Notes under the pieces: generated by a model | What the model was told of the DNA's origin: nothing | Seen by the model: the letters and a program-made list of their open reading frames with translations, nothing else | The model's database searches: none | Position numbers and translations under genes: made by a program | NCBI RefSeq assembly: GCF_051622035.1 | Contig: NC_135355.1 | Span: 37,367,986 to 37,431,985, forward strand | Reading direction: 5' to 3' | Length of the DNA: 64,000 nt | Origin: Arctopsyche grandis | Taxonomy: Eukaryota > Arthropoda > Insecta > Trichoptera > Hydropsychidae | Shown here: positions 36,701 through 45,634 of the stretch, piece after piece | Position numbering within the stretch: position 1 is the stretch's first letter | How the letters are laid out: each line of letters opens with the position of its first letter

Positions 36701-39700
36701 TGACAGGAATTGGAAAACATCAGCACATATAATACAATAGAGACACAGAGAAATGTTATAATAATAGAAGTGGCTTTGGGCGTCATATTGTTGTCAAGTG
36801 AGGAATGTCCACAGACCTTTTCAAATAATTTTGGCGTCAGTCGTATTTAATGCTTGATGCTCGACGTACATATGTCCGATAAAATATTCTGTTTGTTTAT
36901 ATTACTCGCAAGATGGGCAAGTGCATCGTTAAAAATTGCGCAATGCATTAAAAAACACACAGTAAACAACATGGGATGCAGTTTTATAAATAAATTGATT
37001 GTATTCCGTTATGAAGATGTACCGCGTAATATTGACACAATTTATTTATTCGTAAGGGCCCTTCTATTGTTATAACTAGAGGTAGGATAGTCACAGTGCT
37101 ATCCATTGTTCGGTAAACATTTAACAATGCATTTACAACCTTTGAACAATACACGGCCCCCTCAGGCTCCGGTGACTAGTTATAACATCTCTCTGAGTAG
37201 GTAGGATAGTTTTGGCGATTTGATGAAACGTTTCAACCTTGAAATCAGATAAATGGGAAAACTCTGATAGGAAACGATTGACTTAGAGTCACAAATATCC
37301 AGGTCTAATCTGCAGCACTGAAGAAATACTCTGAATAAATTCTCTTCATTTGAAGTCAACCCATGGCTTGAACCCGGTCACCTCTCGGCCGCTAGTATTA
37401 ACGCAACCACATGTTTGGAATTCAATTGTCGAATATATGTATGTATATTACCCATATGGGTTGGATCCATTTTGCAGAACTACGTTCAATTTTACATACA
37501 TATGTATGTCAGAATTATTTATACATAATATCACTATCTACTACCACTTGTTAATATTGATTTTAAATGAATTTAAATAACCTAATCTTATCTTATTTTC
37601 CGAAATTTGCTTCATTTTCCTATTAAAATACTTACAATTACAACAAAAAAAGTTGCACAATGTACCCCAAACACAACTGTGGTGGAAACTAATAAAGTAT
37701 GGCGATAGCCATACCGCAATCTTACAACACTGACGTCTAAAGCCAATTCTATTATTATTAAATTGCTCTGGTGTCAACAATGAAATCAGATAAATTGGCA
37801 AAATGTGATAGGAAACGGTCGACTTGGAGTCACAAATATTCAAATCTTACCAACAGCACTGCAGAAAAACTCTGAATAAATTATCTATGTACAATCGAGG
37901 TCAACCCATGGCTTAAACCCGGAAACTAGCATTAACGCATTAACGCCAGCTATTAGTTATGAAACCAAATACATATTCGAAACTGACTGAAATCGTAGCT
38001 TTAGTCCATGACAAAACTTTCAATTAGATATTATCGAACATACATCTAATATATAATTTCGAAAGAGACTTTGTATGTGTGTATGTATGTTTGTTTGGTT
38101 CGTAGAGTCCGTGACGTTCAATTTAATAAAAAAACAAATGAATATTATAACATTTTACTAACAAATAAATTTACTATTAGATTGACCATGTTTAAGCGGT
38201 TTATATTACAAATACCGAGCAAAGCCGGGTAAAACACTATTATAATCATATATATAAAGACGGTAATCTGTGTGGGTGTGTGTGTGTGTGTGTCCTAACT
38301 CTCGCCGAACATAATGAATGAATCGATAAATTCATTTTTCGACGAGACGACTTTGTCGCGACTCGAACCGATCACCCCAATAGCCTGAATATAGGTCTAA
38401 ATTGAGCTAATAGTCACGGACATCACGCCAAATCCAATTCTTCATTTCGCCTTTTTTTTTTAAACATTAATTGAAATATTCCTTCTCGCCATATAAAAAT
38501 ACGTAATTTTAATAATTTCATTTAGCGAGGTTTTGAACCATTTTTTTATATATTTATTTTCAATTAAATTAAAATTATTTATATTTTGACGATATTCGAG
38601 GAAAAAATTGATTTCATTCACCGCGGGCGCCGGGAATCGAACCTCGGACCCTCCGATCCAAACGCAATGTCCTCATGAGCTCACGTCGCACGCCATATCC
38701 TCGCCCAGAATACGTGTTGTAAATACACATCATATGTATATGCACGTAATTTGTTATGTGTAATAATAATATTCAACGTTACAAGGTCAATGACCGTTTG
38801 TATAATCGGAAAATATTACATTTCGTTAACGTTAACTTTAAGAATTGAAAATTATTACAAATAAAGAATTGAAAACTATCTATGAGAGTCTACGAAAATA
38901 ACGGTTCCGGATTTTTTTTTAGTTTTATACGGGTATATAATAATTTTATACCCATGCGATGATATTTCATCGGGCTATTCACTAGTATAGGTATAATACT
39001 ATTTACTTTAATTTGTCACAGACTACACTACTCGAAGGAAAATATTGGAAGAGGCGAGCTGAGGCAGTTATTGCAGAGTATAAAAAATGGCGAATGTACT
39101 ACAGGAACATGGCTCTTGGCTGGAGCGCCAAAGACGTGTCCGATGTTGTGAGTTCTTATACCCAATTTTAAATTTTTATTGTTTCATTGTATATACATAT
39201 TGTTTCATTTCATAATCTGATTTTTGAAATTTTCAGATAGCCGATGTGGATATTTTTGATTGGCAATCTCAGGGTGACAGCACTCATATGTTGGTGGACG
39301 AGGATTACATATCCTTCATGAGTGATACTCTCTTTTCGACTATTACTAATAATCAGCCGTTTGCATTTCCGGATACGCGTGAAATAGGTTTGTATCGTTG
39401 ATTTTGTGAATACATAGACAAATACAGTTGGATTAAAGTACATAATATGAAACAATTTACATAAAAAAAGTTAAATTAGATTGTTACTTGTATCGAAATT
39501 AAACCTTATAATACAATTTCAGAATTTTTATATTTCAGCTAGAGGTGCCAGCTTAGCGGATTTCATTCAGCCCAGTCTTGGACCTTTACAGCCAAATCTG
39601 GAAGACTTTATGGATACATTAGAACCTCTTCAAGGTTTGTTATAGTCGGACTTGCTTAGTATAAAACTGGTTGTATCGAGATCTCGGCTGTTAACAAAGA

Positions 39701-42700
39701 ACTAACCAAAATTCAATTGGTTTTCCTATATTGTTTTAATGCGCTCGGTTTTTGGATATACCATACAAATTTCCTGAAATAAATATGCAAACGTTCTAAT
39801 TGAAAAGTCCTATTCTAGAAATATCAGTTATTTCAAAACCGCATTACCAGCAAAAGAACAGGTTTCAACAAGATTTCTATCTCCGAAGATAGATTAAATC
39901 GATTTGTCAATAGAATATGTATGTTGTGCATTGGATGAATTCTGAATTCCCTTAAAGTAAAATCTTAAAATATCGTGCTATTGTGTAAAAAGATTGTTCA
40001 TTTTAAATAAATATTATTTTTAGTATTACTTGCATTCATATTAAACGAGCTTATTAACACTATTTAAATTGGAAGTAGATTTAAATCAGTACTGATAGTT
40101 AACTCACTTTGGGCCGTAAATAAAACGCCATTCGAAGGCTGTCAACACAGCATCTACATACATATGTTTTTAAAGGGTGACCGTAAAATAGTCGAAAATT
40201 TTCGTTTACCATGCTTACATATGAAAAATGGTTAGTATATATATCAGTGGCGTGTGGTAAAAGTCTCTCTCCCCCCGTCGTACATCCTCACTTAATTTGT
40301 GCGAGCAGGATACAACAGGAACAAGAGGAACAGACTTTTTCTCCCGTATCCTGCGCGCGCACATTAAACGAGGCTGTATGACAAAAAGAGAGATAATTTC
40401 ACCGCATGCCACTGATATATATACATAGTACCGTTTACCATGCACCCTTTTTTTTTTGATCTTTCGACTTAAGATCTTTCGATTTTCGATCTTTGCCTTC
40501 CGATATTTGTTTTTTCGACCTTTTCATTCTCGGTGCCGTGAGGTAGACCTGTTTTTAAATTCTCAAAACTTCGTACAAAAGAAAGTTTCAAACTTACATT
40601 CATAGATATCATAACATATCTTTATCCAAAATATCGATAAATAAATTTTAAAACATATATGTATGTGTATTTATATGGTTTAAAACTTTACTTTTTTCCC
40701 ATGAATTTATCGGTAATATTCCAAAATAATAATATTCAGAAAAGATTTCAGATCATCAGATATCGAAATTCATTGGTCTTTTCTCGCATAGCCTACATAT
40801 GTATTTCTCAAATTAAATCTATCATTCAAGTGAATAACACAGATTGATAGACATATTTTACTATGTGAAAATATATTGAAATGTATATAAATTTTATACA
40901 AAATTGAATACAGCAATCATTACAATTTGGGAAACACTGATTTGATTATTCATACGCTTAAAGACAACTGTCAAGAAGCAGTATTCCAATTTTCAATTCA
41001 ATTGATAGAAAGGTTTAGAAGCTATGTATGTATGTATGTGAGTTTTCGGAAAATTCGTCTCATTATAACCAAGTTCAATTTCTGGAAACGTAATCCGTTT
41101 ATTTTATTATTTATTCGTTTCTTTTTGTCAATTTTTTTAGATTTATTCACCGTGAAACTTCCTCCGGTCCCGGAAGAGAGTGTGCCAACGGATGATTCAG
41201 TATACAGAAACCCATTTTCACAAACAATAATGGATTCCAGTCTCCAACATTCGCTAAACAACACGTCGTATCCCATCACGTCGATGCCTATGCAGCATTT
41301 AAACCTCTCCCAACAGTCGCAACACCATTCGAATAACCACACGAACATACTTCAATCGCCTAACAACCAATTAGTATCACAAGATCCTATTATACCGGGA
41401 CTGCAATCGATTCCGCACAGTTTGGAAAGTCAACAATCGGCGCATAATGCAATCATTATTTCGAGACAAAATCAAAATCACGACTACATCCAATCGAATT
41501 CAAACTCTCGGATCGATTTATCACCTACCGTTATTACGCCGAGTCACTCTCAATCCATGATGGTCCAGTCGTACAACATCATGAATCCCAGTTTGCAAAA
41601 CGTCACCAACCAAATGATGACGCACCAATCTATAATACCGAACAATCAAGACATGTCCAAGCCATCTCATCAATACGGTGCACCACAAAAAATATACCAT
41701 CAGATACCGGTTGCTGGTTTCCATGAACGGAATTATAATCATATGCAAGGTGACGAATTTTATATGTAAAAGAAATATATATTGTAATTATTTTTTGATT
41801 TTTATTAACATGTGTCGCCTTTCAGGACCTCATCAAAGCCGTCTAGATACGTCTTTTAATTCCGGCATGTCGAGACGTGTCTCAGGCAGCGGTGGCTGCA
41901 TACGGGAACGCGTCTCCCGTCAAAGACCCAGCCCGTTGACTCCTCCCAGTTCCACATCGTTCAATCAATACAATCCTCAATCGGCGCTACACAACTCATC
42001 GCAGAATTTAGCTGAAAAATGTTACAGCGATCACATTCACGAACAAAATTTAATAACGTCTTCTAACAATAACATACCGCAAAACGTGAGTCTCACTGCG
42101 GGAATCTTCTTGAGCAACATCGGAGGACAAACCGACCAGAGTTTATCCGGGAGTGGTTCGTCTGCGGGTAATCAAGCTCTTGCGAGATTCAAAATGCCTT
42201 CTCCGCCTCCGCAGATCAACAACTCGGCTATAATTGCCCTTCCTCAAGTATGCATAGTGAATATTTCATCGTATTTGTAATTTTGAAATGATTAGTGATG
42301 TTTTGTATGTACGATTTCAGATTTCGACGAGTAAAAACAATAGCCAACAGCATGTCGCTAAAGTGGAGAATTTCCGTTCGAACAGTCTTCCGATCGGAGC
42401 TACGCTGGCAACAGTCTTGGGTACGACTCGGATATCACGACCTCGTCGACCTCGCAGCGGATCTTGTTCTCCTGCTCCTCCTCGCCGCGCTCCGTTAAAC
42501 ACTGCAGCCAGTGAACCGTCGCTGAATCCTGCCAGCGTACTTCTTGCTCATCTTCTCAATTCAAAATGTAAAATGTTACTTGTTTTATATATGGCGCTTT
42601 AGGCCATTCGTATTCAAATACAATTCAACTAATAAATTATATCTCTACAAGCGCAAATACACTTTCAACAATGTGCGCCAGTTGTAATGTAACAGTTGAG

Positions 42701-45250
42701 TTTTCACAGTTCTGATGTTTTTACGAATGCTTTAGGATTCAATAATGCGTTAATATTTTCTGGATATTATGAATAAAGACAACGAGTACCGCATTACGAT
42801 AACTCTAAGAATGTGTTCGAAACAAAAATGTGACTTTTCAACTCAATTTACTAGTCGATTGATGTTTTCACGAAAATCTAACTTATAGTCGAACTGTATT
42901 TTCAGTTGTAATATATTTTGTCCAGTTGGAATGTAATTCGCCATATGAATCAACTAACGTGGGTTAGACGGAATATCTTCAGACTAGTCAGAATATATTA
43001 CAACTGAAAATATCGGTATTGGTATCAGGTTAGATAGTATATAATCCAACTAGTCAAAATATATTACAATTGGAAGATACATTTCAACCGTAACATATAC
43101 ATGTATTATGCAGTCAATTCATGGTACAAGATTCGACAATGCATATGCCAAAAATCGAATCATCAACTCTCTTACTTTGTTATTTTCAGCACAAGAGATG
43201 TATACATCAGGCAGCATGCAGTCTTTGACGTCTGAAAGTTCCACTTTGGTAAATCAGCAAATTCAGCCAGTCGCCATAGTTCCGGCTCCTACCAGCGCAC
43301 TTTTAACACCGAAAATCGCTCCGTCTTCGCCTCAAGTATGTATTATACCTGTGTATCCACGAAAAATGTTAAATTTATTTTATACTTTGACAAATATCCA
43401 AATCTGACCAGCAGCACTACAGATAATATCGTTATCGGAATAAATTCTTTTCTATCAAGGTCAACCGACGGGATCGAACCCGGCAACCTCTCGGTGGTTA
43501 GCATTAACGCAACCGCTAACCTGTGCATTTGTTTATATTTACTATCGGTCTTTTCAGCTTATCGGTCTCGGTTCACACTCGCCCACGAGTGCAACTTCTC
43601 CGCCATCGCCTTCGTCTCCGATGGAAGGTGGAAGAGATCACAGACGTGCCGGACACATTCACGCCGAACAAAAACGTCGCTATAACATAAAGAATGGTTT
43701 TGATTTGTTGCAGTCACTCATACCTCAACTAGCTCAAAATCCCAGTGCAAAGGTTTTTCATTTTATTTTTTACATACATAAATTATTATTAAATATGTAT
43801 ACATAGATTGTATAGGTATAATAAATTTTTTTTTTTTTTTGAAGGTCAGCAAAGCTGCAATGCTGCAGAAGGGTGTGGAGCATATTAAACAGTTGCAAAC
43901 TGAACAAAATCAAATCAAGGAGGAAATAGAGGGGTTTAGAAAAAAAATCGAATTTCTTGATAATTCTATAAGGTACGTGTAGTTGTGATACTACACAGCT
44001 TGTTTTTGATTTAACCCTTTGCCTGCGGCAATAAATATAGCGGAAAAGCCCTGTGTTTCGCGAATTTGGCAATCGAGTTTTCGACCTTAAATGCAGATTT
44101 TAATATTTACTCAAGTAACCAGATATGTTAATTAATACATAAAGTATTATTTTATTATATTATGTTCCATATTTAGATATATTATGTTCCACGATAAACT
44201 AATTTTGACTGGTATATATTCATTTTAAGCAAATTGAATAGATGGCATTCAACTCTCAGTAATATATTCAACCAATTTTGAACCTTAAAACAGTTGAAAT
44301 AGGCGCATATAAGCCTCAAAATTCCGTGCAAAGTTCAGAAATTCTATGGAAGACAGCCGCGCTACAGACTTGTCGCCCAAAGCTTCCATAGAAGACGGCT
44401 GCGGGCAAACGGTTAATCAGTTCCGAAAAACACATGGAGTAAACTTTAAATGCCTAATATCTATGTAGTTTTCTTTATTTGTATATTATATTATTAAACC
44501 CGCTTTATGGGTCAACGAAGCAGGCTTAATCATATAATATACTAATGATTTAACCGGGCTTCGCTCGGTATTTGTAATATAAACCACTTAGTAAACATCC
44601 ATAGAAATATAAAATCCATGATAAATATATTTTTTTTATTTTATAATATTAAATTCAGGATCTTATTTAACGGTTATACTTTTTTTTTTCTAGTAATTGC
44701 CAATCATTATTACCAGCAACCGGAGCGCCTGTTTCTCGACAACGTTCTGGAAAATTAAAAGAAATGTTTGATGATTATGTTTGCCAGAGGACTAATGAAA
44801 ATTGGAAATTTTGGATCGTATCCTTTTATACATTGATTTTTTGTTTATTTTTGTTCGTTTTTGTTATCAAGTGTTTTTTTTTTTATTTTCTTTAACATTT
44901 CCCGTACAGTTTAGTCTATTAATTGAACCATTATTGGGTTCGTTTAATAATTGCGTATCGCAAGCCAGTACCGAAGAGCTGAAACGCTCTACGTTGTTGT
45001 GGGCAGAGCAACATTGTTCACTAGTGGAATTAAGACCTGGTAATATACATACATATATGCATAATTATATTGATATTATTGCGTACAACATGTATAGATG
45101 TAACTCTTAACTTGTCTTTTTATTTATTTTTCAGCCGTTTTAACTTCGTTGCGTAACTTGTGCACCACGACCGATATTCTATCCAATCCTGGAAAATTAC
45201 CCGACGAGGCCCTAGCTGCTGTGAACAAGAAAAAGCCTAAAGAACGTTAA
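17528..45250 (+). CDS. Mondo: Mondo/MLXIP glucose-sensing bHLH-zip transcription factor (15 coding exons)
   Basis: Exons: 17528-17784, 25852-25958, 32292-32365, 39022-39147, 39237-39387, 39539-39634, 41141-41749, 41826-42247, 42321-42567, 43190-43335, 43558-43752, 43845-43972, 44694-44817, 44910-45039 and 45135-45250. All joints are GT/AG and phases agree, giving 975 residues. The N-terminal glucose-response module is intact: IHSGHFMVS, SLNNLFQCMSLAYR, LTSPKWNRFKGVKLRWKDKI, LLEGKYWKRRAEAVIAEYKK. The middle (exons 7-10) is Gln/Asn/Ser/Pro-rich. The bHLH lies in exons 11-12 (HAEQKRRYNIKNGFDLLQSL, then KAAMLQKGVEHIKQL) with a zipper in exon 12, and exons 13-15 form the C-terminal dimerisation/cytoplasmic-retention domain. 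Mondo pairs with Mlx at carbohydrate response elements. A Gly/Ala run (about residues 8-33) is unusual. Introns 1-3 total over 20 kb. Confidence 0.95.
21611..22026 (-). mobile_element. Solo LTR, TGTTGCG family, copy 1
   Basis: Bounded on the plus strand by TGTTGCGTAGGGGTGG and CGTACGTTACA, with 4-base duplications GTAC (21607-21610 and 22027-22030). A TATA-like box and AATAAA run in LTR order on the minus strand. Four-base TSDs and TG...CA ends fit a Gypsy- or BEL-type retrotransposon. No internal region is present; it is a fossil. Confidence 0.75.
22640..22930. repeat. Dispersed repeat shared with 24620-24770 and 30740-30990
   Basis: Blocks such as CAAAATCGGC, GTGCTGTATAGTATG, AGAAGTAGTCTTTTCCGTGC and CGTCGCGCTC recur, inverted, at 30740-30990 and in part at 24620-24770. 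There is no ORF and the class is unknown. Confidence 0.5.
23648..24265 (-). mobile_element. LINE 3' end (reverse-transcriptase C-terminus) with a nested hAT element
   Basis: The minus-strand translation has the ending common to many insect LINE reverse transcriptases: TWTLNAKMLYKVQCTQR, CMLGITRKDRKRNTWVRSMT, VKRLKWQRAGHVARR. It is followed, after the nested element, by the terminal coding part and a short (ATG)n-type tail at about 23655. The copy is 5' truncated. The same 3' end recurs at 58250-58465. Confidence 0.75.
23815..24068. mobile_element. hAT-type MITE inserted in the LINE
   Basis: Flanked by exact 8-base duplications CTTCTAGC (23807-23814 and 24069-24076). Removing it makes the surrounding LINE reading continuous. 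The ends are CGGTTCCCGGAAA and TTTTTCCGGTCGCC, an imperfect inverted repeat. There is no ORF. Confidence 0.75.
24990..25330. mobile_element. Dispersed repeat with GTGTTTTCGCC end, inverted copy
   Basis: Read in reverse, it matches 8285-8560 and 21285-21430 (ACCCCCTGGAGTATTTTC, TGACAGTGATCGATAACG). It ends CAGTGTGTTTTCGCCTTTA near 25330. Two GGACTCCAGC...TCATTATTAAT units are in tandem. Confidence 0.5.
26261..26923. mobile_element. hAT-type element, CAGAGAAATG family
   Basis: 663 bases with inverted ends CAGAGAAATGTTATAATAAT and ATTATTATAACATTTCTCTG, flanked by exact 8-base duplications CACGGGGG (26253-26260 and 26924-26931). CAGAG ends with 8-base TSDs identify hAT. Relatives: 34329-34611, 36746-37195, 37663-37771 and a fragment at 55925-56055. 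Confidence 0.85.
27885..28095 (-). mobile_element. tRNA-derived SINE
   Basis: Contains GATGAGGAAACGTTTCAACA, GATAGGAAACGATCGATTTG, the CAGCAGCACTACAG block and the tRNA-like head in reverse (CTCGAACCCGGGCATCTCTC, then CCAAGCTATGC). Confidence 0.7.
29118..29489 (-). mobile_element. Solo LTR, TGTTGCG family, copy 2
   Basis: Starts TGTTGCGTAGGGGTGGGTGG and ends near ATACGCTACA. The flanking 4-mers GTAT/GTTT nearly match. Same family and orientation as 21611-22026. No internal region. Confidence 0.65.
29694..30118 (-). mobile_element. Solo LTR, TGTTGCG family, copy 3
   Basis: Starts TGTTGCGTAGGGGTGGGTGG; the right border is approximate. It lies only 204 bases after copy 2 in the same orientation, but what lies between is not a retrotransposon interior. 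No internal region. Confidence 0.6.
30295..30545 (+). mobile_element. tRNA-derived SINE
   Basis: tRNA-like head (GTATGGCTCGATGGTTCCG, then GGGATCGATCCCGTG), then TGCTGGTCAGACTTGG, TTTGTGACTCCAAGTCGATC and the GAAACGGTTCCTCCATCCAA block in canonical order. Confidence 0.7.
31270..31432. mobile_element. Palindromic MITE (GAGCCACTTTCGCTAGTATG arms)
   Basis: The left arm TTGAGCCACTTTCGCTAGTA and the right arm ACTAGCAAAAGTGGCTCAA are inverted copies over about 40 bases, with poly-T and poly-A internal edges. There is no ORF. Confidence 0.6.
31719..32291 (+). promoter_or_regulatory. Candidate internal Mondo promoter upstream of exon 3
   Basis: TATATAAAG (31719-31727) and TATAAAA (31728-31734) are followed by about 500 bases of CpG-rich, repeat-free DNA, unlike the rest of this intron. 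An AAG|GTTAAG sequence at 32157/32158 could act as a donor into exon 3 (32292). Exon 3 carries an in-frame ATG at its sixth base (32297) that would start MKQNTLVCQF, omitting the first part of the glucose-inhibitory domain. This recalls the vertebrate ChREBP-beta promoter, but it is inference. Confidence 0.35.
32631..32680. repeat. Hairpin with TTTCATTTCAAATTGA arms, copy 2
   Basis: TTTCATTTCAAATTGA and its inverse TCAATTTGAAATGAAA flank a short loop. The arms are identical in both window copies; the other is at 14536-14583. It lies 24 bases from a solo LTR. Confidence 0.65.
32704..33084 (-). mobile_element. Solo LTR, TGTTGCG family, copy 4
   Basis: TGTTGCGTAGGGG to CGGCGTACGTAACA, flanked by exact 4-base duplications ATAT (32700-32703 and 33085-33088). 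Same family as 21611-22026. No internal region. Confidence 0.75.
33250..33628. mobile_element. Long palindromic element (CGGTCTCCGTGACGAG ends), copy 2
   Basis: 379 bases nearly identical to 14790-15177, flanked by exact 8-base duplications TAAAAAAT (33242-33249 and 33629-33636). The arms can pair almost end to end. High identity between copies implies recent activity. Confidence 0.8.
33925..34720. repeat. Left half of an inverted duplication (AT-rich unit plus SINE)
   Basis: 33930-34160 (GTAATTGTAAGTATTTTTAT ... TGCAAAAAGGATGC) is followed by a plus-strand SINE (34165-34328 and 34612-34675). The same pair appears inverted at 37197-37655. A hAT element (34329-34611) splits the SINE in this half only. 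Confidence 0.65.
34329..34611. mobile_element. hAT-type MITE nested in a SINE
   Basis: 283 bases beginning CAGAGATTTTTAATAATAAT and ending ATTACATTTCTTTG, flanked by exact 8-base duplications GTTGAAAC (34321-34328 and 34612-34619) that are part of the SINE body. CAGAGAAATG family; the interior holds a long inverted repeat around GTATGGCGATAG. Confidence 0.85.
35290..35818 (+). mobile_element. hAT-type element, TAGAGACACGTATTTTGGGC family, copy 1
   Basis: 529 bases with inverted ends TAGAGACACGTATTTTGGGC and GCCCAAAATACGGGTCTCTA and exact 8-base duplications GCCATAAG (35282-35289 and 35819-35826). It keeps a short frame starting MRIDAKITNKSEICIK and containing LLCEEIEGIKQSLQFTIDGV, also preserved in the copy at 45635-46105. 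This is likely a fragment of the parental transposase gene. Confidence 0.85.
36746..37195. mobile_element. hAT-type element, CAGAGAAATG family, with nested insert
   Basis: Starts CAGAGAAATGTTATAATAAT and ends TATAACATCTCTCTG; the interior matches 26261-26923 in reverse. A second element (37077-37178) sits inside its right end. The outer TSD is not recognisable. Confidence 0.7.
37077..37178. mobile_element. Small hAT-type element, TAGAGGTAGG family
   Basis: 102 bases starting TAGAGGTAGGATAG, flanked by exact 8-base duplications GTTATAAC (37069-37076 and 37179-37186). It is related to 51330-51482 (shared TTTAACAATGCATT and GAACAAT motifs). Confidence 0.75.
37197..37655. repeat. Right half of the inverted duplication (SINE plus AT-rich unit)
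   Basis: A minus-strand SINE (37197-37425, with CTTGAACCCGGTCACCTCTC) is followed by 37430-37655, the reverse complement of 33930-34160. It borders a partial hAT element (37663-37771, ending TTGCTCTG) and another minus-strand SINE (37775-37960). Confidence 0.65.
37775..37960 (-). mobile_element. tRNA-derived SINE
   Basis: Contains AACAATGAAATCAGATAAAT, GATAGGAAACGGTCGACTTG, CAACAGCACTGCAG and GGTCAACCCATGGCTTAAAC in the reversed family order. Confidence 0.65.
38040..38236 (+). mobile_element. Short Helitron-like element
   Basis: Ends in TACCGAGCAAAGCCGGGTAAAACACTA: a CCGAG/GCCGGG-type stem, then CACTA followed by T, the 3' structure of Helitrons. The 5' side (CTAATATATAATTTCGAAAG) resembles known Helitron starts. 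The inverted relative at 44500-44610 shares the stem and AAACCACTTAG. Confidence 0.5.
38246..38985 (+). mobile_element. Non-autonomous Helitron with hairpin and CTAG end
   Basis: Begins TCATATATATAAAGACGG, preceded by A. It ends with the perfect 6-bp hairpin CGATGA-TATT-TCATCG, then GGGCTATTCACTAG followed by T. These TC start, hairpin and CTRR signatures with A/T insertion define Helitrons. About 740 bases without a helicase frame. A tRNA-like block lies inside at 38622-38695. Two more copies of the 3' end lie at 55483-55513 and 56229-56258. Confidence 0.65.
38622..38695 (-). other. tRNA-like block inside the Helitron
   Basis: On the minus strand, an A-box-like GTGAGCTCATGAGG and an exact B-box GGTTCGATTCC are about 40 bases apart. 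The acceptor-stem pairing is poor, so this is more likely the head of a captured SINE or a pseudo-tRNA than a working tRNA gene. Confidence 0.4.
40245..40414. mobile_element. hAT-type MITE, CAGTGGCGTG family
   Basis: Inverted ends CAGTGGCGTGTGGTAAAAG and ATTTCACCGCATGCCACTG, with ATATATAT on both sides (8 bases, low complexity). Its interior carries the GAGCAGGATACAACAGGAAC arm of the long palindromic family, and a right arm of that family follows at 40430-40557. Confidence 0.65.
40430..40557. mobile_element. Long palindromic element, partial copy 3 (right arm)
   Basis: GTACCGTTTACCATGCACC, then GATCTTTCGACTTAAGATCT and ending GAGGTAGACCTG match the right arm of 14790-15177 with more differences. 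The left arm is missing. Confidence 0.6.
42895..43010. repeat. Inverted repeat in Mondo intron 9
   Basis: TATTTTCAGTTGTAATATAT is mirrored by ATATATTACAACTGAAAATA about 70 bases later. The intron (42568-43189) also repeats AGTTGTAATGTAA-type motifs. Small palindromic element or local duplication. Confidence 0.5.
43390..43530 (-). mobile_element. tRNA-derived SINE filling Mondo intron 10
   Basis: CAAATCTGACCAGCAGCACT, then GGTCAACCGACGGGATCGAA and ACCTCTCGGTGGTTAGCATT in reversed family order. It makes up about 140 of the 222 bases of intron 10 and lies just upstream of the bHLH-encoding exon. Confidence 0.75.
44015..44412. mobile_element. piggyBac-type MITE in Mondo intron 12
   Basis: TTAA (44011-44014 and 44413-44416) flank ends CCCTTTGCCTGCGGC and GCTGCGGGCAAACGG. 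The interior resembles 7468-7789. A partial relative lies at 63880-64000. There is no ORF. Confidence 0.75.
44500..44610 (-). mobile_element. Helitron-like 3' end, inverted
   Basis: On the minus strand it reads TACCGAGCGAAGCCCGGTTAAATCATTAGT, the stem-plus-terminus form of 38040-38236. It lies in Mondo intron 12. Confidence 0.45.
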
Positions 45251-45312
45251 TATAATATAATGGAAGGAGTTAGGTGTAGTGATTTTATATATGCATAATA
45301 TGTGCATAATTA

Positions 45313-45318
45313 AATAAA
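45313..45318 (+). terminator. Proximal Mondo poly(A) signal
   Basis: AATAAA lies 63 bases after the Mondo stop. A second AATAAA cluster at 47424-47435 is a possible distal site; using it would place the hAT copy 45635-46105 in the 3'UTR. The 45320-47780 spacer has no gene. Confidence 0.45.
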
Positions 45319-45634
45319 TAATATATATATATAATATAAATCGGCTAATTATAAAAGTTAAGTGACCTGATACTATGTGAAATTGTGAGTGTGGATGAAT
45401 TTTTACTTGTTTTTAGAATGATCGTGCCACGAGCACACTAAACTTTACGCCGCTGTGCCTGAAAATTTTTATCTCTTAAAATTGAAGTACTTTTGTGTCT
45501 TGATTTTGTCGAGGTATAGTTTATAATTAGTTTACTGTTTTTAGGGTAATACAATTTTCCGGTTGTCCCTGCCGATGTTTGCACATTAGGATTTTAATTT
45601 TCTGCTCGCGTTTCTTTGCGACGTACGTCATTCA

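Larger units (their letters stand above)
32366..39021. other. Mondo intron 3 (6.7 kb)
   Basis: Almost half is identifiable mobile DNA, listed separately. Other content: a C run near 36000-36014 beside a CCCGGGCCTCC/GAGCCCGGG inverted repeat, and AT-rich sequence. No gene is supported. Confidence 0.65.
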
